NCBI RefSeq assembly: GCF_016918765.2
Contig: NZ_CP092104.1
Coordinates: forward strand, 2,914,001-2,978,000
DNA from: Flagellatimonas centrodinii
GTDB lineage: Bacteria > Pseudomonadota > Gammaproteobacteria > Nevskiales > Nevskiaceae
Direction: 5' to 3'
DNA length: 64,000 nt
Below are positions 16,142 to 26,224 of the stretch, piece by piece. Both the position numbers and the translations under genes were made by a program. The stretch's first letter is position 1; each line of letters opens with the position of its first letter. The notes below the pieces were generated by a model. That model did no database searches. It saw nothing but the letters and a program-made list of their open reading frames with translations, and was not told the DNA's origin.

Positions 16142-16159
16142 ACAATTATTTTCTGGGCA

Positions 16160-16675
16160 TCATTTTGAACCGAATCGAACACGATAGGAAATAAATGCGA
16201 TGCTCAAAGCGAACAGAATGTGAATTCCAATGCCGAACCAAAAATCGGAGGCGCTATCTGCCAGAGTGATACTGCGAGCTCCACGCCCCAGCAAGAGCCG
16301 TTGAGAAAATACTTCATACCCTATAACAATATATATCAAATTCACATACCAGGCTCCGAACAATACCTCTTTACACTGCGAAAGGAATTTACTAGAACCG
16401 GGCCGCGTCATTTTTAGAGGTTGTGGAATGGTGCTAATCTTCGTAGCTCTTGCCTTAGCCGCATTAAATTCATGGTTGCAGTTTTGACAGCGCCATTTAT
16501 CGCCACGAGAAAAATCATTCTTTGACGCAAACGAGTAGCCGACTTCACAGCCAGGGCAGGAGATAAACCATGTCGTCTTGCTGCAGAGCGCACAACGCGT
16601 TTCAAATACGCCTGTTTGGTCTTCGCTTTCGTGCATGCTCGGAGTTTCACAGTGTTCGCAGTAAAAATATTTCAT
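16160..16675 (-). CDS. Zinc-ribbon membrane protein (integron cassette gene, unknown function)
   Basis: 171 residues from ATG 16675 (MKYFYCEHC). The N-terminal half has three Cys pairs forming zinc ribbons: CEHC, CALC...CPGC and CQNC. The C-terminal half has two membrane helices (about 105-125 and 145-165). The family is unknown to me. The region is clearly more AT-rich than the core genes, which with the attC at its 5' side marks it as acquired. The in-frame extension to 16744 runs into the repeat upstream and is rejected. A sensor or effector anchored in the membrane is possible but not shown. Confidence 0.72.
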   Translation of the reverse strand: MKYFYCEHCETPSMHESEDQTGVFETRCALCSKTTWFISCPGCEVGYSFASKNDFSRGDKWRCQNCNHEFNAAKARATKISTIPQPLKMTRPGSSKFLSQCKEVLFGAWYVNLIYIVIGYEVFSQRLLLGRGARSITLADSASDFWFGIGIHILFALSIAFISYRVRFGSK

Positions 16676-16732
16676 ATTGCTTTCAGTGACTAATATTATA
16701 AATGGGCGCCTCTGACTAATGGAGAGCAACTG

Positions 16733-16784
16733 GGGGTGGACCACTGTTAATCAAGAAAACTCCAATAAATCGTGGTCAGTCCCC
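16733..16784. repeat. Imperfect inverted repeat related to 16093-16141
   Basis: One arm reads GGGGTGGACCACTGTT, the other AATCGTGGTCAGTCCCC; they pair imperfectly and share the GACCACGATT core with the repeat on the other side of the zinc-ribbon gene. Confidence 0.45.
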
Positions 16785-16806
16785 ATTTTTCAATTATTTC
16801 CGCGAA

Positions 16807-16878
16807 ATCTAACGCCCAGCCTCAGCCGCTGGCCGCGAGCGCAGCGAGTGGCTCGTCGGCTGGAGGCGATGGTTGGGG
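16807..16878 (-). repeat. attC recombination site A
   Basis: On the minus strand the site runs from CCCCAAC to GTTAGAT, the latter a perfect GTTRRRY core. Inner arms GCCTCCAGCCG and CGGCTGAGGC pair with one unpaired C, the extra-helical base typical of attC. The GC-rich middle forms a further hairpin. It lies 8 bp after the stop of the 85-residue gene and before the zinc-ribbon gene. A 72-bp length is normal for attC. Confidence 0.8.
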
Positions 16879-16886
16879 ACAAACTC

Positions 16887-17144
16887 TCATCTTGCGTCGT
16901 ATACCTCAACCTGAGTCTCGGGTGTTTGTACCACTGATACGCGAAGCATATCTCCGTCTACGAATAGATTGCCGCATCGGCACCCATGATTGCCCCCGCC
17001 CTTCAATACGAACTCCTGACACAGCGGACATTTGAGGTAGTTGCCATGCCAGGCTCCCTTTCTCGGGCCACGAGAAACAAGTCGAAGCGAGAAAGCGGAA
17101 AGCAGCTCTGCCTCTGTCGCGGTCAATGGCATTCGTCGCTTCAT
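16887..17144 (-). CDS. 85-residue zinc-ribbon protein (integron cassette gene)
   Basis: 85 residues from ATG 17144 (MKRRMPLTATEAELL). Central CPLC and CRCGN motifs around KGGGNHG form a single zinc ribbon, followed by FVDGDMLRVSVV and an acidic tail QVEVYDAR. The start lies directly after the recombination point (GTTGGGC then ATG) and the stop 8 bp before the next attC, so the gene fills its cassette exactly. An upstream in-frame ATG at 17162 lies inside the attC. Function unknown; similar small proteins are common in cassette arrays. Confidence 0.78.
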   Translation of the reverse strand: MKRRMPLTATEAELLSAFSLRLVSRGPRKGAWHGNYLKCPLCQEFVLKGGGNHGCRCGNLFVDGDMLRVSVVQTPETQVEVYDAR

Positions 17145-17204
17145 GCCCAACGCCTCAAACATCGGCGCAGTTTTTCTGCGTCCGAGTGCTTTGACTTGTT
17201 AAGC
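17145..17204 (-). repeat. attC recombination site C
   Basis: On the minus strand it runs from GCTTAAC to GTTGGGC, both perfect cores. Inner arms CAAAGCACTCGG and CCGATGTTTG pair with two unpaired bases, and the tip is a CGCAG/CTGCG hairpin with an A/T loop. Total 60 bp. The rhomboid stop codon lies inside the site and the next gene starts at its edge. Confidence 0.85.
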
Positions 17205-17883
17205 GCTGAGGTTTTAAACGGCAATAAATGATTGCACCAAGCGCCCCTAGAAAGTGTCCAATGTGATCAATTCTCAAATCTGCCGCCGCACTTGAACGCC
17301 CCTTGAATTCACCTTCTATTGCAAGCAATATTGCTAAAAACACGAATAGTGAAATTGCTGCAAGCCATTCCTTGGTGCTTAATTCCTTTTCATCTGTAAA
17401 ATATGCAGCAGCAAGACCAAAAACCCCGCCAGATATTCCAGAGACTGCAACGTTTTCCGAATAGAATAATATAGATGGCATGGATGCCGCACTTCCTACA
17501 AAAAGAACAGCCAAATACCTCTTGGCTCCAACTCTGCGTTCATAAATAGAGGCCAGACCTAAGCCAATAGCGTTCGCGGCAAGATGAATCAGGTTGCTAT
17601 GGATAAACAAGTGCGATACAGACTGCGCCGGCCACCTTAAAAGCTGATCACTGTTATTACTCAGTGCCAAAGTTCGATACAGGTTCTCATCTACGGAAAT
17701 GAAACCAAAGTTTGTTGTTAGAAGAAATATGAAAAGAATGAACACCCCTGAGCATATAGAGCCCCGAACAAGCTTTAAATTTTCAATGTAAGTAATTGGT
17801 ACGGTTTTCAAGCTACTTGGAGCTGGCTTAATAAAAACCAATAAGCCAACATAAGTCGTAGCAGAAATTAGAAACATGATCAT
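17155..17883 (-). CDS. Rhomboid-family intramembrane serine protease (integron cassette gene)
   Basis: 242 residues with about six membrane helices. Rhomboid signatures are complete: HSNLIHLAANAIG (residues 95-107), the catalytic GISG with Ser151, and HIGHFLGALG with the catalytic His207. It should cleave transmembrane segments of client proteins. Its ATG overlaps the stop of the upstream PH-domain gene (ATGA), so the two were translated together and lie in one cassette. The region is AT-rich relative to the chromosome. With the upstream gene disrupted by an IS, its expression may now depend on the element. Confidence 0.88.
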   Translation of the reverse strand: MIMFLISATTYVGLLVFIKPAPSSLKTVPITYIENLKLVRGSICSGVFILFIFLLTTNFGFISVDENLYRTLALSNNSDQLLRWPAQSVSHLFIHSNLIHLAANAIGLGLASIYERRVGAKRYLAVLFVGSAASMPSILFYSENVAVSGISGGVFGLAAAYFTDEKELSTKEWLAAISLFVFLAILLAIEGEFKGRSSAAADLRIDHIGHFLGALGAIIYCRLKPQRLTSQSTRTQKNCADV

Positions 17884-18073
17884 GTTGCTAAAGTTATATT
17901 ACTTTCAATATGTTCTTGTACTTCTGGCAACAGTTTTGCGACGCTTTCCACGCCCTTCAACTGTGCTTTTACTTTTATTTTTCGATTGTTTCCAAACGTG
18001 AACTTCATTGGCCTTTGTAATAGCCCCTTTCCTATGGTAATCCCCCCATTTTTAACGGCATTCAGAAGTGGAG

Positions 18074-18901
18074 CTACGCAGCGGCAGCAAGCCGCTGCAT
18101 GGGGGTAATGCCACCAAGTGCCATATTTGGCCTTTCGTGATTGTACGACCAGAGCCAGTCGGTGGCGGATTGCTGCACCTGCTCGATGCTGTGAAACAGG
18201 TGTTGACTCAGCCAGTCGTAGCGTACGGTTCGGTTGTAGCGCTCGACATAGGCATTTTGCTGCGGCTTTCCCGGCTGGATGTATTCGATGCGGATGCCTT
18301 TCTCCCTGGCCCAGGTCATGAGCGCGCCACTGATCAGTTCCGGGCCGTTGTCGCACCTCAGGACCCGCGGTGTGCCGCGCCATTCGATGATCTGCTCCAG
18401 GCTGCGGATAACCCGTGTCGATGGCAGCGATAGATCCACTTCGATCCCGAGCCCTTCCCGGTTGTAGTCATCCAGCACGTTGAACAACCGAAAGCTGCGG
18501 CCGTCACTGAGCTGGTCGTGCATGAAGTCCATCGACCAGACCTCGTTACATGCCAGCGGTACTGTCAGGGGCCGCGGCAGCTGTCGCAGCAGCCGCTTCT
18601 TCGGTTTGATGCGGAGATTGAGCTCCAGTTCGCGATATATCCGGTAGACGCGCTTGTGGTTCCACCCGAACCCCTTGACGTTGCGCAGGTACAGGAAGCA
18701 CAGCCCAAAGCCCCAGTTGCGGTAGGTACTGGTGAGCCGCACCAGCCAATCGGCAATGCGCACGTTTTCAGGCTCGGCTTTGGCCTGGTACCGGTAGCAG
18801 GTCTCGCTGACCTGAAAGGTCACACAGGCCTGCCGGATGCTGATCGCCTTGGAAGTTACCGCCCATCGGGCCATCTCTCGGCGCTGAGATGGCCTCACCA
18901 T
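18074..18901 (-). CDS. IS3-family transposase OrfB (integrase core)
   Basis: 275 residues counted from the ATG at the frameshift site; in the natural product it is fused to OrfA by -1 slippage on the A7 run (18901-18907 on the plus strand is T7). The DDE catalytic triad is visible: [16 protein letters not shown] and [11 protein letters not shown]. The HTH_21 region [11 protein letters not shown] and the ending [13 protein letters not shown] are characteristic of the IS407 group. It appears intact. Confidence 0.93.
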   Translation of the reverse strand: MVRPSQRREMARWAVTSKAISIRQACVTFQVSETCYRYQAKAEPENVRIADWLVRLTSTYRNWGFGLCFLYLRNVKGFGWNHKRVYRIYRELELNLRIKPKKRLLRQLPRPLTVPLACNEVWSMDFMHDQLSDGRSFRLFNVLDDYNREGLGIEVDLSLPSTRVIRSLEQIIEWRGTPRVLRCDNGPELISGALMTWAREKGIRIEYIQPGKPQQNAYVERYNRTVRYDWLSQHLFHSIEQVQQSATDWLWSYNHERPNMALGGITPMQRLAAAA

Positions 18902-19161
18902 TTTTTTGACAGCGCTTCCTTCAGCAGCTCCGCGCTCATCTGGGACTCGGCGTACATCTTCTTCAGCCGCCGGTTCTCGTCCTCCAGCTCCTTCATCCGG
19001 GTGAGCTGCGAGACGTCCAAGCCGCCGAACTTCGACCGCCACTTGTAGAACGTCGCCGAGCTGATGCCGTGCTCCCGGCACAGCTCAGGCACGGGCGCGC
19101 CACCTTCTGCCTGCTTCAACACCGCCATGATCTGGCTGTCGGTAAATCGTGATTTCCGCAT
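18895..19161 (-). CDS. IS3-family transposase OrfA (HTH protein)
   Basis: 88 residues. The helix-turn-helix [21 protein letters not shown]-type sequence (seen as [17 protein letters not shown]) is followed by a leucine-zipper coiled coil ([15 protein letters not shown]). It ends LSKKW then TGA immediately after the slippery run A AAA AAA, where ribosomes shift -1 to make OrfAB. Confidence 0.93.
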   Translation of the reverse strand: MRKSRFTDSQIMAVLKQAEGGAPVPELCREHGISSATFYKWRSKFGGLDVSQLTRMKELEDENRRLKKMYAESQMSAELLKEALSKKW

Positions 19162-19525
19162 GGGAACCTCCTCGACTCAGGTTACGAGAAAATTCCACTC
19201 CCGGCTGCCGCTATCCTGTGGGGGGATTACCCTATCTTTACATTTTCAATGTCGCCAAACTCGAAGAAATCATGCTCCTTAAACTTTCCTAGTAGACTTA
19301 GCTTGTGAAAAGATATCCCTTTTTCAGTAACAGCCAAGAAGTACGTTCTCATGCTTAGAACGAAAAGAGGACCAATTATGAGAAGCAACCAGATTTTGGG
19401 TGGACTAACTGCTTGAAAGAAGCCTATTAAGTTATCGCCTTCATTGAGTTGTTCTTCTATATATTTTTTTGCTTGTTCTTTCTTCATCGTTACTCCTAGT
19501 TATGTTTGTATGGCCTCTGGCAAGC

Positions 19526-19603
19526 GCTTAACGCCGAGCATAAGCCGCGGCCACGCCGGAGCGAAGCGGAGGCGTGGACGTCGGCTTGATGCTCTGGTTA
19601 TGT
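19526..19603 (-). repeat. attC recombination site B
   Basis: On the minus strand it runs from ACATAAC to GTTAAGC (perfect GTTRRRY). Inner arms AGCATCAAGCCG and CGGCTTATGCT pair with one unpaired C, and the middle CCACGCC/GGCGTGG forms the tip. Total 78 bp. The AbiJ-like gene's TAA stop is part of the first core; the PH-domain gene starts 39 bp after the site. Confidence 0.87.
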
Positions 19604-19906
19604 GCGTAGCTTTCCGACGCTCTCTCGAATTTCATGGATTGCAGCCCTAAGAACCTGCAAGCAAATCTTCGCCGTGTGCTCGCGTGGCGCGAACCCTGAA
19701 GCCATCTGCTCGAATGGGTGAATGTAGTTTCTGAAGTCACGAAGTGAATGGCTGAACTTGTGCGTGTCATGCTGGACAAGGCCCAACTCTCGTGCGACAT
19801 CAATGAAGCCGCTCAAGCTCCATTCTTGAAACTGCCTCACTTTCCCGTTGTTGTCCTTCGGCGCCGCCCTTGCTGAGTTGAAGTAGCGCGGAAACTGGAT
19901 CGCTAG

Positions 19907-21138
19907 GGAAACACTGATCAAGTGTCTGAATTTTGCGCCGCTCCGCACTTGGGCGCCAAGAGTCGGCTGACTTTGCGGTTTTCAGCACGTTTGGCATGAG
20001 AATCGCTCAGTTCTTCCCGATATTCGGGCTCTTTCGCATATTTGCCCACTGATTCTGCTTGCTGCAGACGCAATTCATCTGCTGGGCTCGGGGATTCGTC
20101 GGGCGGCAATCAGCAGATTGGCCAGCCCGAACAGGCTGTAAAGCTGGGCGGTGTTCTTGAACAAGCCCCGATAGCGAGCCTTCCGATGCCTGAACAGGTT
20201 CTTGATGATGTGAAATGGGTGCTCGACCTTGGCACGCAGGCTGGATTTCAGTTGTTCGGTTTGCTGAAGCAGCCGTCCGCCTTCGGTGTCAGGGAGTTTG
20301 CGTCGCTTGCCCGGTCGCATCGCGATCTGCCAGGCGACGGTGTGTTCGGGGTTGCACTCTTCCCGCTTCTCCACACCCTGATAGCCCGCATCACCATGGG
20401 CGTGTCGCTCTTCGCCATGCAGCAGGGCATGGGCTTGGGTGATGTCAGCCACGTTACCCGCCGTGCCAATGAGGCTGTGCACCAGTCCCGAGGCGGCATC
20501 TACGCCGATATGGGCCTTCATGCCGAAGTGCCACTGGTTGCCCTTCTTCGATTGATGCATCTCAGGATCTCGCTCGCCTGCTTTGTTCTTTGTCGAAGGC
20601 GAAGCAGCAATCAGGGTGGCATCGACAATGGTGCCTTCCCGCATCAGCAGTCCCTGTTCGGCCAGGTGTCCCTTGATGGTCTCGAAGATCAGCTTCGTCA
20701 GCCCGTGGGTTTCCAATAGCCGCCGGAACTTCAGCACCGTGGTGGCATCCGGGGACGACTCCCGTCCCAGATCAATGCCGACAAACCGGCGAATTGCGCC
20801 AGAGTCGTAAATCGCATCCTCGATCCCCTCGTCGGAGAAACCAAGACATTGCTGGGCAACGTACATCCGCAGCATGCGTTCACAGCCTAGGGGAGGTCGA
20901 CCATTGCCCGCCTTCGGGTAGAAGGGATCGATGACCGCAAGCAGTGCAGGCCAGGGCGTTGCGGCATCAATCTTCGATAAAAACCGATCCTGCCGCGTCT
21001 GACGTGGCTTGGCGGCATATTCGGCATCAGCAAAGCTGCGCTGCTTCATCACCCTCATCCCCGTGGAATTCGTCAGCAATATTTTCTCATGTCCAGTCAA
21101 TCGCAAAAAGCGTTTGAGGGGACTTGATCAGTGTTTCC
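19907..21138 (-). mobile_element. IS5-family insertion sequence, copy 1 (1232 bp)
   Basis: Ends GGAAACACTGATCAAGT and its inverted complement ACTTGATCAGTGTTTCC; CTAG is duplicated outside (19903-19906 and 21139-21142), the target typical of the IS5 group. Carries one transposase gene. It has the same length, orientation and, as far as compared, the same sequence as copy 2. Confidence 0.94.
20075..21058 (-). CDS. IS5-family transposase, copy 1
   Basis: 327 residues from ATG 21058 (MRVMKQRSFADAEYA); ATG 21049 is an alternative and a longer frame to 21106 reads into the IS end. DDE residues lie in GTIVDATLIAA, GDAGYQGVEK and RAKVEHPFHIIK. The N-terminal DUF772-type domain has GRPPLGCERMLRMY. 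It appears intact and so probably active, able to supply both copies. Confidence 0.93.
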   Translation of the reverse strand: MRVMKQRSFADAEYAAKPRQTRQDRFLSKIDAATPWPALLAVIDPFYPKAGNGRPPLGCERMLRMYVAQQCLGFSDEGIEDAIYDSGAIRRFVGIDLGRESSPDATTVLKFRRLLETHGLTKLIFETIKGHLAEQGLLMREGTIVDATLIAASPSTKNKAGERDPEMHQSKKGNQWHFGMKAHIGVDAASGLVHSLIGTAGNVADITQAHALLHGEERHAHGDAGYQGVEKREECNPEHTVAWQIAMRPGKRRKLPDTEGGRLLQQTEQLKSSLRAKVEHPFHIIKNLFRHRKARYRGLFKNTAQLYSLFGLANLLIAARRIPEPSR

Positions 21139-21358
21139 CTAGGCCAAGAAGTATTCCTTCAAGAGTGCTGCCAGCCAGAATGATTACAGCTAAAGGGGAA
21201 TCCGATGTGAAGCATTTTTCTATCTCCCTTGTTCGATGCTCTAGCACATCGGTTACCGCGCCCTCCAAACCGAGACCCTTCAAGCTTACGTTTGTGAACT
21301 CCCGGCTTAGGAACTCACTCTCGGTTTTCTGAGGCTCATTCAGATCAATTTTGTCTAG

Positions 21359-22590
21359 GGAAACACTGATCAAGTGTCTGAATTTTGCGCCGCTCCGCAC
21401 TTGGGCGCCAAGAGTCGGCTGACTTTGCGGTTTTCAGCACGTTTGGCATGAGAATCGCTCAGTTCTTCCCGATATTCGGGCTCTTTCGCATATTTGCCCA
21501 CTGATTCTGCTTGCTGCAGACGCAATTCATCTGCTGGGCTCGGGGATTCGTCGGGCGGCAATCAGCAGATTGGCCAGCCCGAACAGGCTGTAAAGCTGGG
21601 CGGTGTTCTTGAACAAGCCCCGATAGCGAGCCTTCCGATGCCTGAACAGGTTCTTGATGATGTGAAATGGGTGCTCGACCTTGGCACGCAGGCTGGATTT
21701 CAGTTGTTCGGTTTGCTGAAGCAGCCGTCCGCCTTCGGTGTCAGGGAGTTTGCGTCGCTTGCCCGGTCGCATCGCGATCTGCCAGGCGACGGTGTGTTCG
21801 GGGTTGCACTCTTCCCGCTTCTCCACACCCTGATAGCCCGCATCACCATGGGCGTGTCGCTCTTCGCCATGCAGCAGGGCATGGGCTTGGGTGATGTCAG
21901 CCACGTTACCCGCCGTGCCAATGAGGCTGTGCACCAGTCCCGAGGCGGCATCTACGCCGATATGGGCCTTCATGCCGAAGTGCCACTGGTTGCCCTTCTT
22001 CGATTGATGCATCTCAGGATCTCGCTCGCCTGCTTTGTTCTTTGTCGAAGGCGAAGCAGCAATCAGGGTGGCATCGACAATGGTGCCTTCCCGCATCAGC
22101 AGTCCCTGTTCGGCCAGGTGTCCCTTGATGGTCTCGAAGATCAGCTTCGTCAGCCCGTGGGTTTCCAATAGCCGCCGGAACTTCAGCACCGTGGTGGCAT
22201 CCGGGGACGACTCCCGTCCCAGATCAATGCCGACAAACCGGCGAATTGCGCCAGAGTCGTAAATCGCATCCTCGATCCCCTCGTCGGAGAAACCAAGACA
22301 TTGCTGGGCAACGTACATCCGCAGCATGCGTTCACAGCCTAGGGGAGGTCGACCATTGCCCGCCTTCGGGTAGAAGGGATCGATGACCGCAAGCAGTGCA
22401 GGCCAGGGCGTTGCGGCATCAATCTTCGATAAAAACCGATCCTGCCGCGTCTGACGTGGCTTGGCGGCATATTCGGCATCAGCAAAGCTGCGCTGCTTCA
22501 TCACCCTCATCCCCGTGGAATTCGTCAGCAATATTTTCTCATGTCCAGTCAATCGCAAAAAGCGTTTGAGGGGACTTGATCAGTGTTTCC
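21359..22590 (-). mobile_element. IS5-family insertion sequence, copy 2 (1232 bp)
   Basis: Same ends as copy 1, with CTAG at 21355-21358 and 22591-22594. Only 216 bp of the AbiJ-like gene separate the two elements, in the same orientation. Recombination between them would delete one copy plus that segment. Confidence 0.94.
21527..22510 (-). CDS. IS5-family transposase, copy 2
   Basis: The translated product is identical to that of copy 1 over its full length. The two insertions are therefore recent or kept identical by gene conversion. Confidence 0.93.
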   Translation of the reverse strand: MRVMKQRSFADAEYAAKPRQTRQDRFLSKIDAATPWPALLAVIDPFYPKAGNGRPPLGCERMLRMYVAQQCLGFSDEGIEDAIYDSGAIRRFVGIDLGRESSPDATTVLKFRRLLETHGLTKLIFETIKGHLAEQGLLMREGTIVDATLIAASPSTKNKAGERDPEMHQSKKGNQWHFGMKAHIGVDAASGLVHSLIGTAGNVADITQAHALLHGEERHAHGDAGYQGVEKREECNPEHTVAWQIAMRPGKRRKLPDTEGGRLLQQTEQLKSSLRAKVEHPFHIIKNLFRHRKARYRGLFKNTAQLYSLFGLANLLIAARRIPEPSR

Positions 22591-22957
22591 CTAGCTTCTT
22601 GAACGAGATGTCAGCACCATCGCGAACGACCCGCCATTTATCGAACGCGAGGTATTGATTGAATTCTTGGATGTGCGCGTCAAGCTCCGCGATACGTCCG
22701 ATGAAGTTGGCTGGGGAGAACACTGCCTTGATGCAATCATCAAGGGCGGGCGTTCCATTGATCTTCCCCAAGCGTTCGTCGGTGAAGGCCCAGCGCGAAG
22801 GGAATCCTTGGCCATAGGCATCTCGAAACCCGAGTCGATTGAAGAATTGCACTAACTTTGGCCCCGAACGGTACTCGGTCCGTTCGTTGATCAGCTCGCG
22901 CAGATTCTCAAGCGTCTTCGGGTTCAGGATCATCGCTGTGGCCTGCTCCGCACAAGC

Positions 22958-23011
22958 ACATAACTAGAATTAGACGGACTGGAAACCGGCCACGATGGCA
23001 AGCTAATTCCA
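22958..23011 (-). repeat. Degenerate attC or attI relic at the upstream end of the array
   Basis: ACATAAC (22958-22964; GTTATGT on the minus strand) is the same core as in attC site B, and the AbiJ-like gene starts 25 bp further on. Arms TAGAATTAG (22965-22973) and CTAATTCCA (23003-23011) pair at 8 of 9 positions. The second outer core is missing, so this is either a decayed attC or an attI-like first site. Confidence 0.4.
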
Positions 23012-23312
23012 GCAACCAGCCCAACCTTGTCGTAACTGCGGAGTTCCTGGTGTTTAGTGCGGACTAAAAAAGTCCGGATCGCGTTGCCTTCGCCAGGGCT
23101 ACCCGTCAGTCGTACCGCTTCGAAGCACCCCAATAGGCCTTCGTCGGCGTACGTGGATGGGGAGAGCGGTGCATGGTGCCGATTTGCACGCCGGTTCAGG
23201 CCAGGCGGGCCGCCGCTCGTTTGGATGCCGGGCGTGGTCGGCATCGGTGTGACGTCCTGTGCTGGCGCGAAGCCTCTCATCCTAGAGTTCCTGACGGCGG
23301 TGCTATGGGATG
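23012..23312. other. Region without a recognisable gene
   Basis: Open frames exist on both strands (for example 22930-23280 minus and 23057-23446 plus) but none shows family motifs, a credible ribosome site or codon use like its neighbours. It may be decayed coding sequence or the position of a lost integrase; nothing supports a choice. Confidence 0.4.
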
Positions 23313-23375
23313 GTTATGCCCGAGTCGGCGCGCCGGTTCAAGCGGGCTGCCGCAATGCATTGGCCAGAAACAACA

Positions 23376-23395
23376 AAGGCGCCTTTCGGCGCCTT
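23376..23395 (-). terminator. Rho-independent terminator of acnA
   Basis: AAGGCGCC / GGCGCCTT, 8-bp perfect stem with a 4-nt loop, 23 bp after the acnA stop. On the minus strand it is followed by TGTTGTTTC, a moderately T-rich tail. Confidence 0.78.
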
Positions 23396-23418
23396 CGTCG
23401 TTGCAGCCTGAAAGAAGA

Positions 23419-26085
<2,667 letters not shown>

Positions 26086-26224
26086 GGCTGGGACTCTCCG
26101 GGGTGGATGGCTAGCGGTCAGCGGCCGCGGCAGGGCCGGGCGCGTCAGGAAAACGCCGCATTATAACGGCCTGCGGAGCCCAATTGACGCAAGATTCACC
26201 GAAATGCGGAGGTTTTTAGCGGTC

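Larger units (their letters stand above)
15930..16159. other. Intergenic region with repeats between the DUF3703 and zinc-ribbon genes
   Basis: This 230-bp gap has no gene. It holds the candidate attC-like site 15951-16025, one copy of the GTTATGCCCGAG motif (16019) and the inverted repeat 16093-16141, each listed separately. Confidence 0.6.
18036..19231 (-). mobile_element. IS3-family, IS407-type insertion sequence (1196 bp)
   Basis: Ends are 13-bp perfect inverted repeats GGTAATCCCCCCA (18036-18048) and its complement (19219-19231). CTAT is duplicated directly outside (18032-18035 and 19232-19235). It carries orfA and orfB in the -1 frameshift arrangement. The 4-bp duplication agrees with the IS407 subgroup. 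Clean excision restores the PH-domain gene, which proves the boundaries. Confidence 0.93.
17880..19487 (-). pseudogene. PH-domain membrane protein gene, interrupted by an IS407-type element
   Basis: The gene is split into 19487-19232 and 18035-17880. Removing the IS (18036-19231) and one copy of the 4-bp duplication CTAT joins ...FGDIENVKI to GKGLLQRPMKF... in frame, giving a 135-residue protein. It has an amphipathic N-terminus, one hydrophobic segment (about 31-49) and a bacterial PH (YokE-like) domain: YFLAVTEKGISFHK, FGDIENVKIGKGLL, KIKVKAQLKGVESV. Start ATG 19487 has an AGGAG ribosome site. The stop overlaps the rhomboid start by 4 bp. Intact, it was presumably a membrane partner or substrate-adaptor of the rhomboid; that role is inference. 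Confidence 0.82.
19598..22933 (-). pseudogene. AbiJ-like abortive-infection protein (HEPN C-terminus), split by two IS5-type insertions
   Basis: Three exon-like pieces (22933-22591, 21354-21139, 19902-19598) join in frame after removing both IS elements and one CTAG copy each: ...ISFKKL|DKIDL... and ...LEGILLGL|AIQFPR.... The restored protein has 287 residues. The N-terminal ~115 residues (RSGPKLVQFFNRLGF, YGQGFPSRWAFTDERLG, KINGTPALDDCI) resemble the AbiJ N-terminal domain. The C-terminal part has a HEPN-like LRDFRNYIHP with an Rx6H motif (R241-H248), the RNase signature. AbiJ-type proteins act in phage defence; here the gene is certainly inactivated. Family assignment is from memory of the motifs. 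Confidence 0.72.
16807..22964 (-). mobile_element. Integron-type gene cassette array without integrase (CALIN-like)
   Basis: Three attC sites separate genes that all run on the minus strand, and a degenerate site or attI relic lies at the upstream end (22958). Cassettes in order: AbiJ-like gene, PH-domain plus rhomboid pair, 85-residue zinc-ribbon protein, then the zinc-ribbon membrane protein just outside the last clear attC. Stop codons of two genes lie inside the following attC, as is usual in integrons. No integrase gene is in the window, so this is either a CALIN or the remnant of a mobile integron. Three IS insertions have expanded it. Confidence 0.75.

Noticed and set aside
19918-20109. 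A 63-codon frame at the end of each IS5 copy (also at 21370-21561)
   Set aside because: It overlaps the transposase end in another frame and is present in both copies only because the copies are identical.
22930-23280. A 116-codon frame upstream of the AbiJ-like gene
   Set aside because: It would overlap the cassette boundary, has no ribosome site or family motif, and the stretch is probably decayed sequence.
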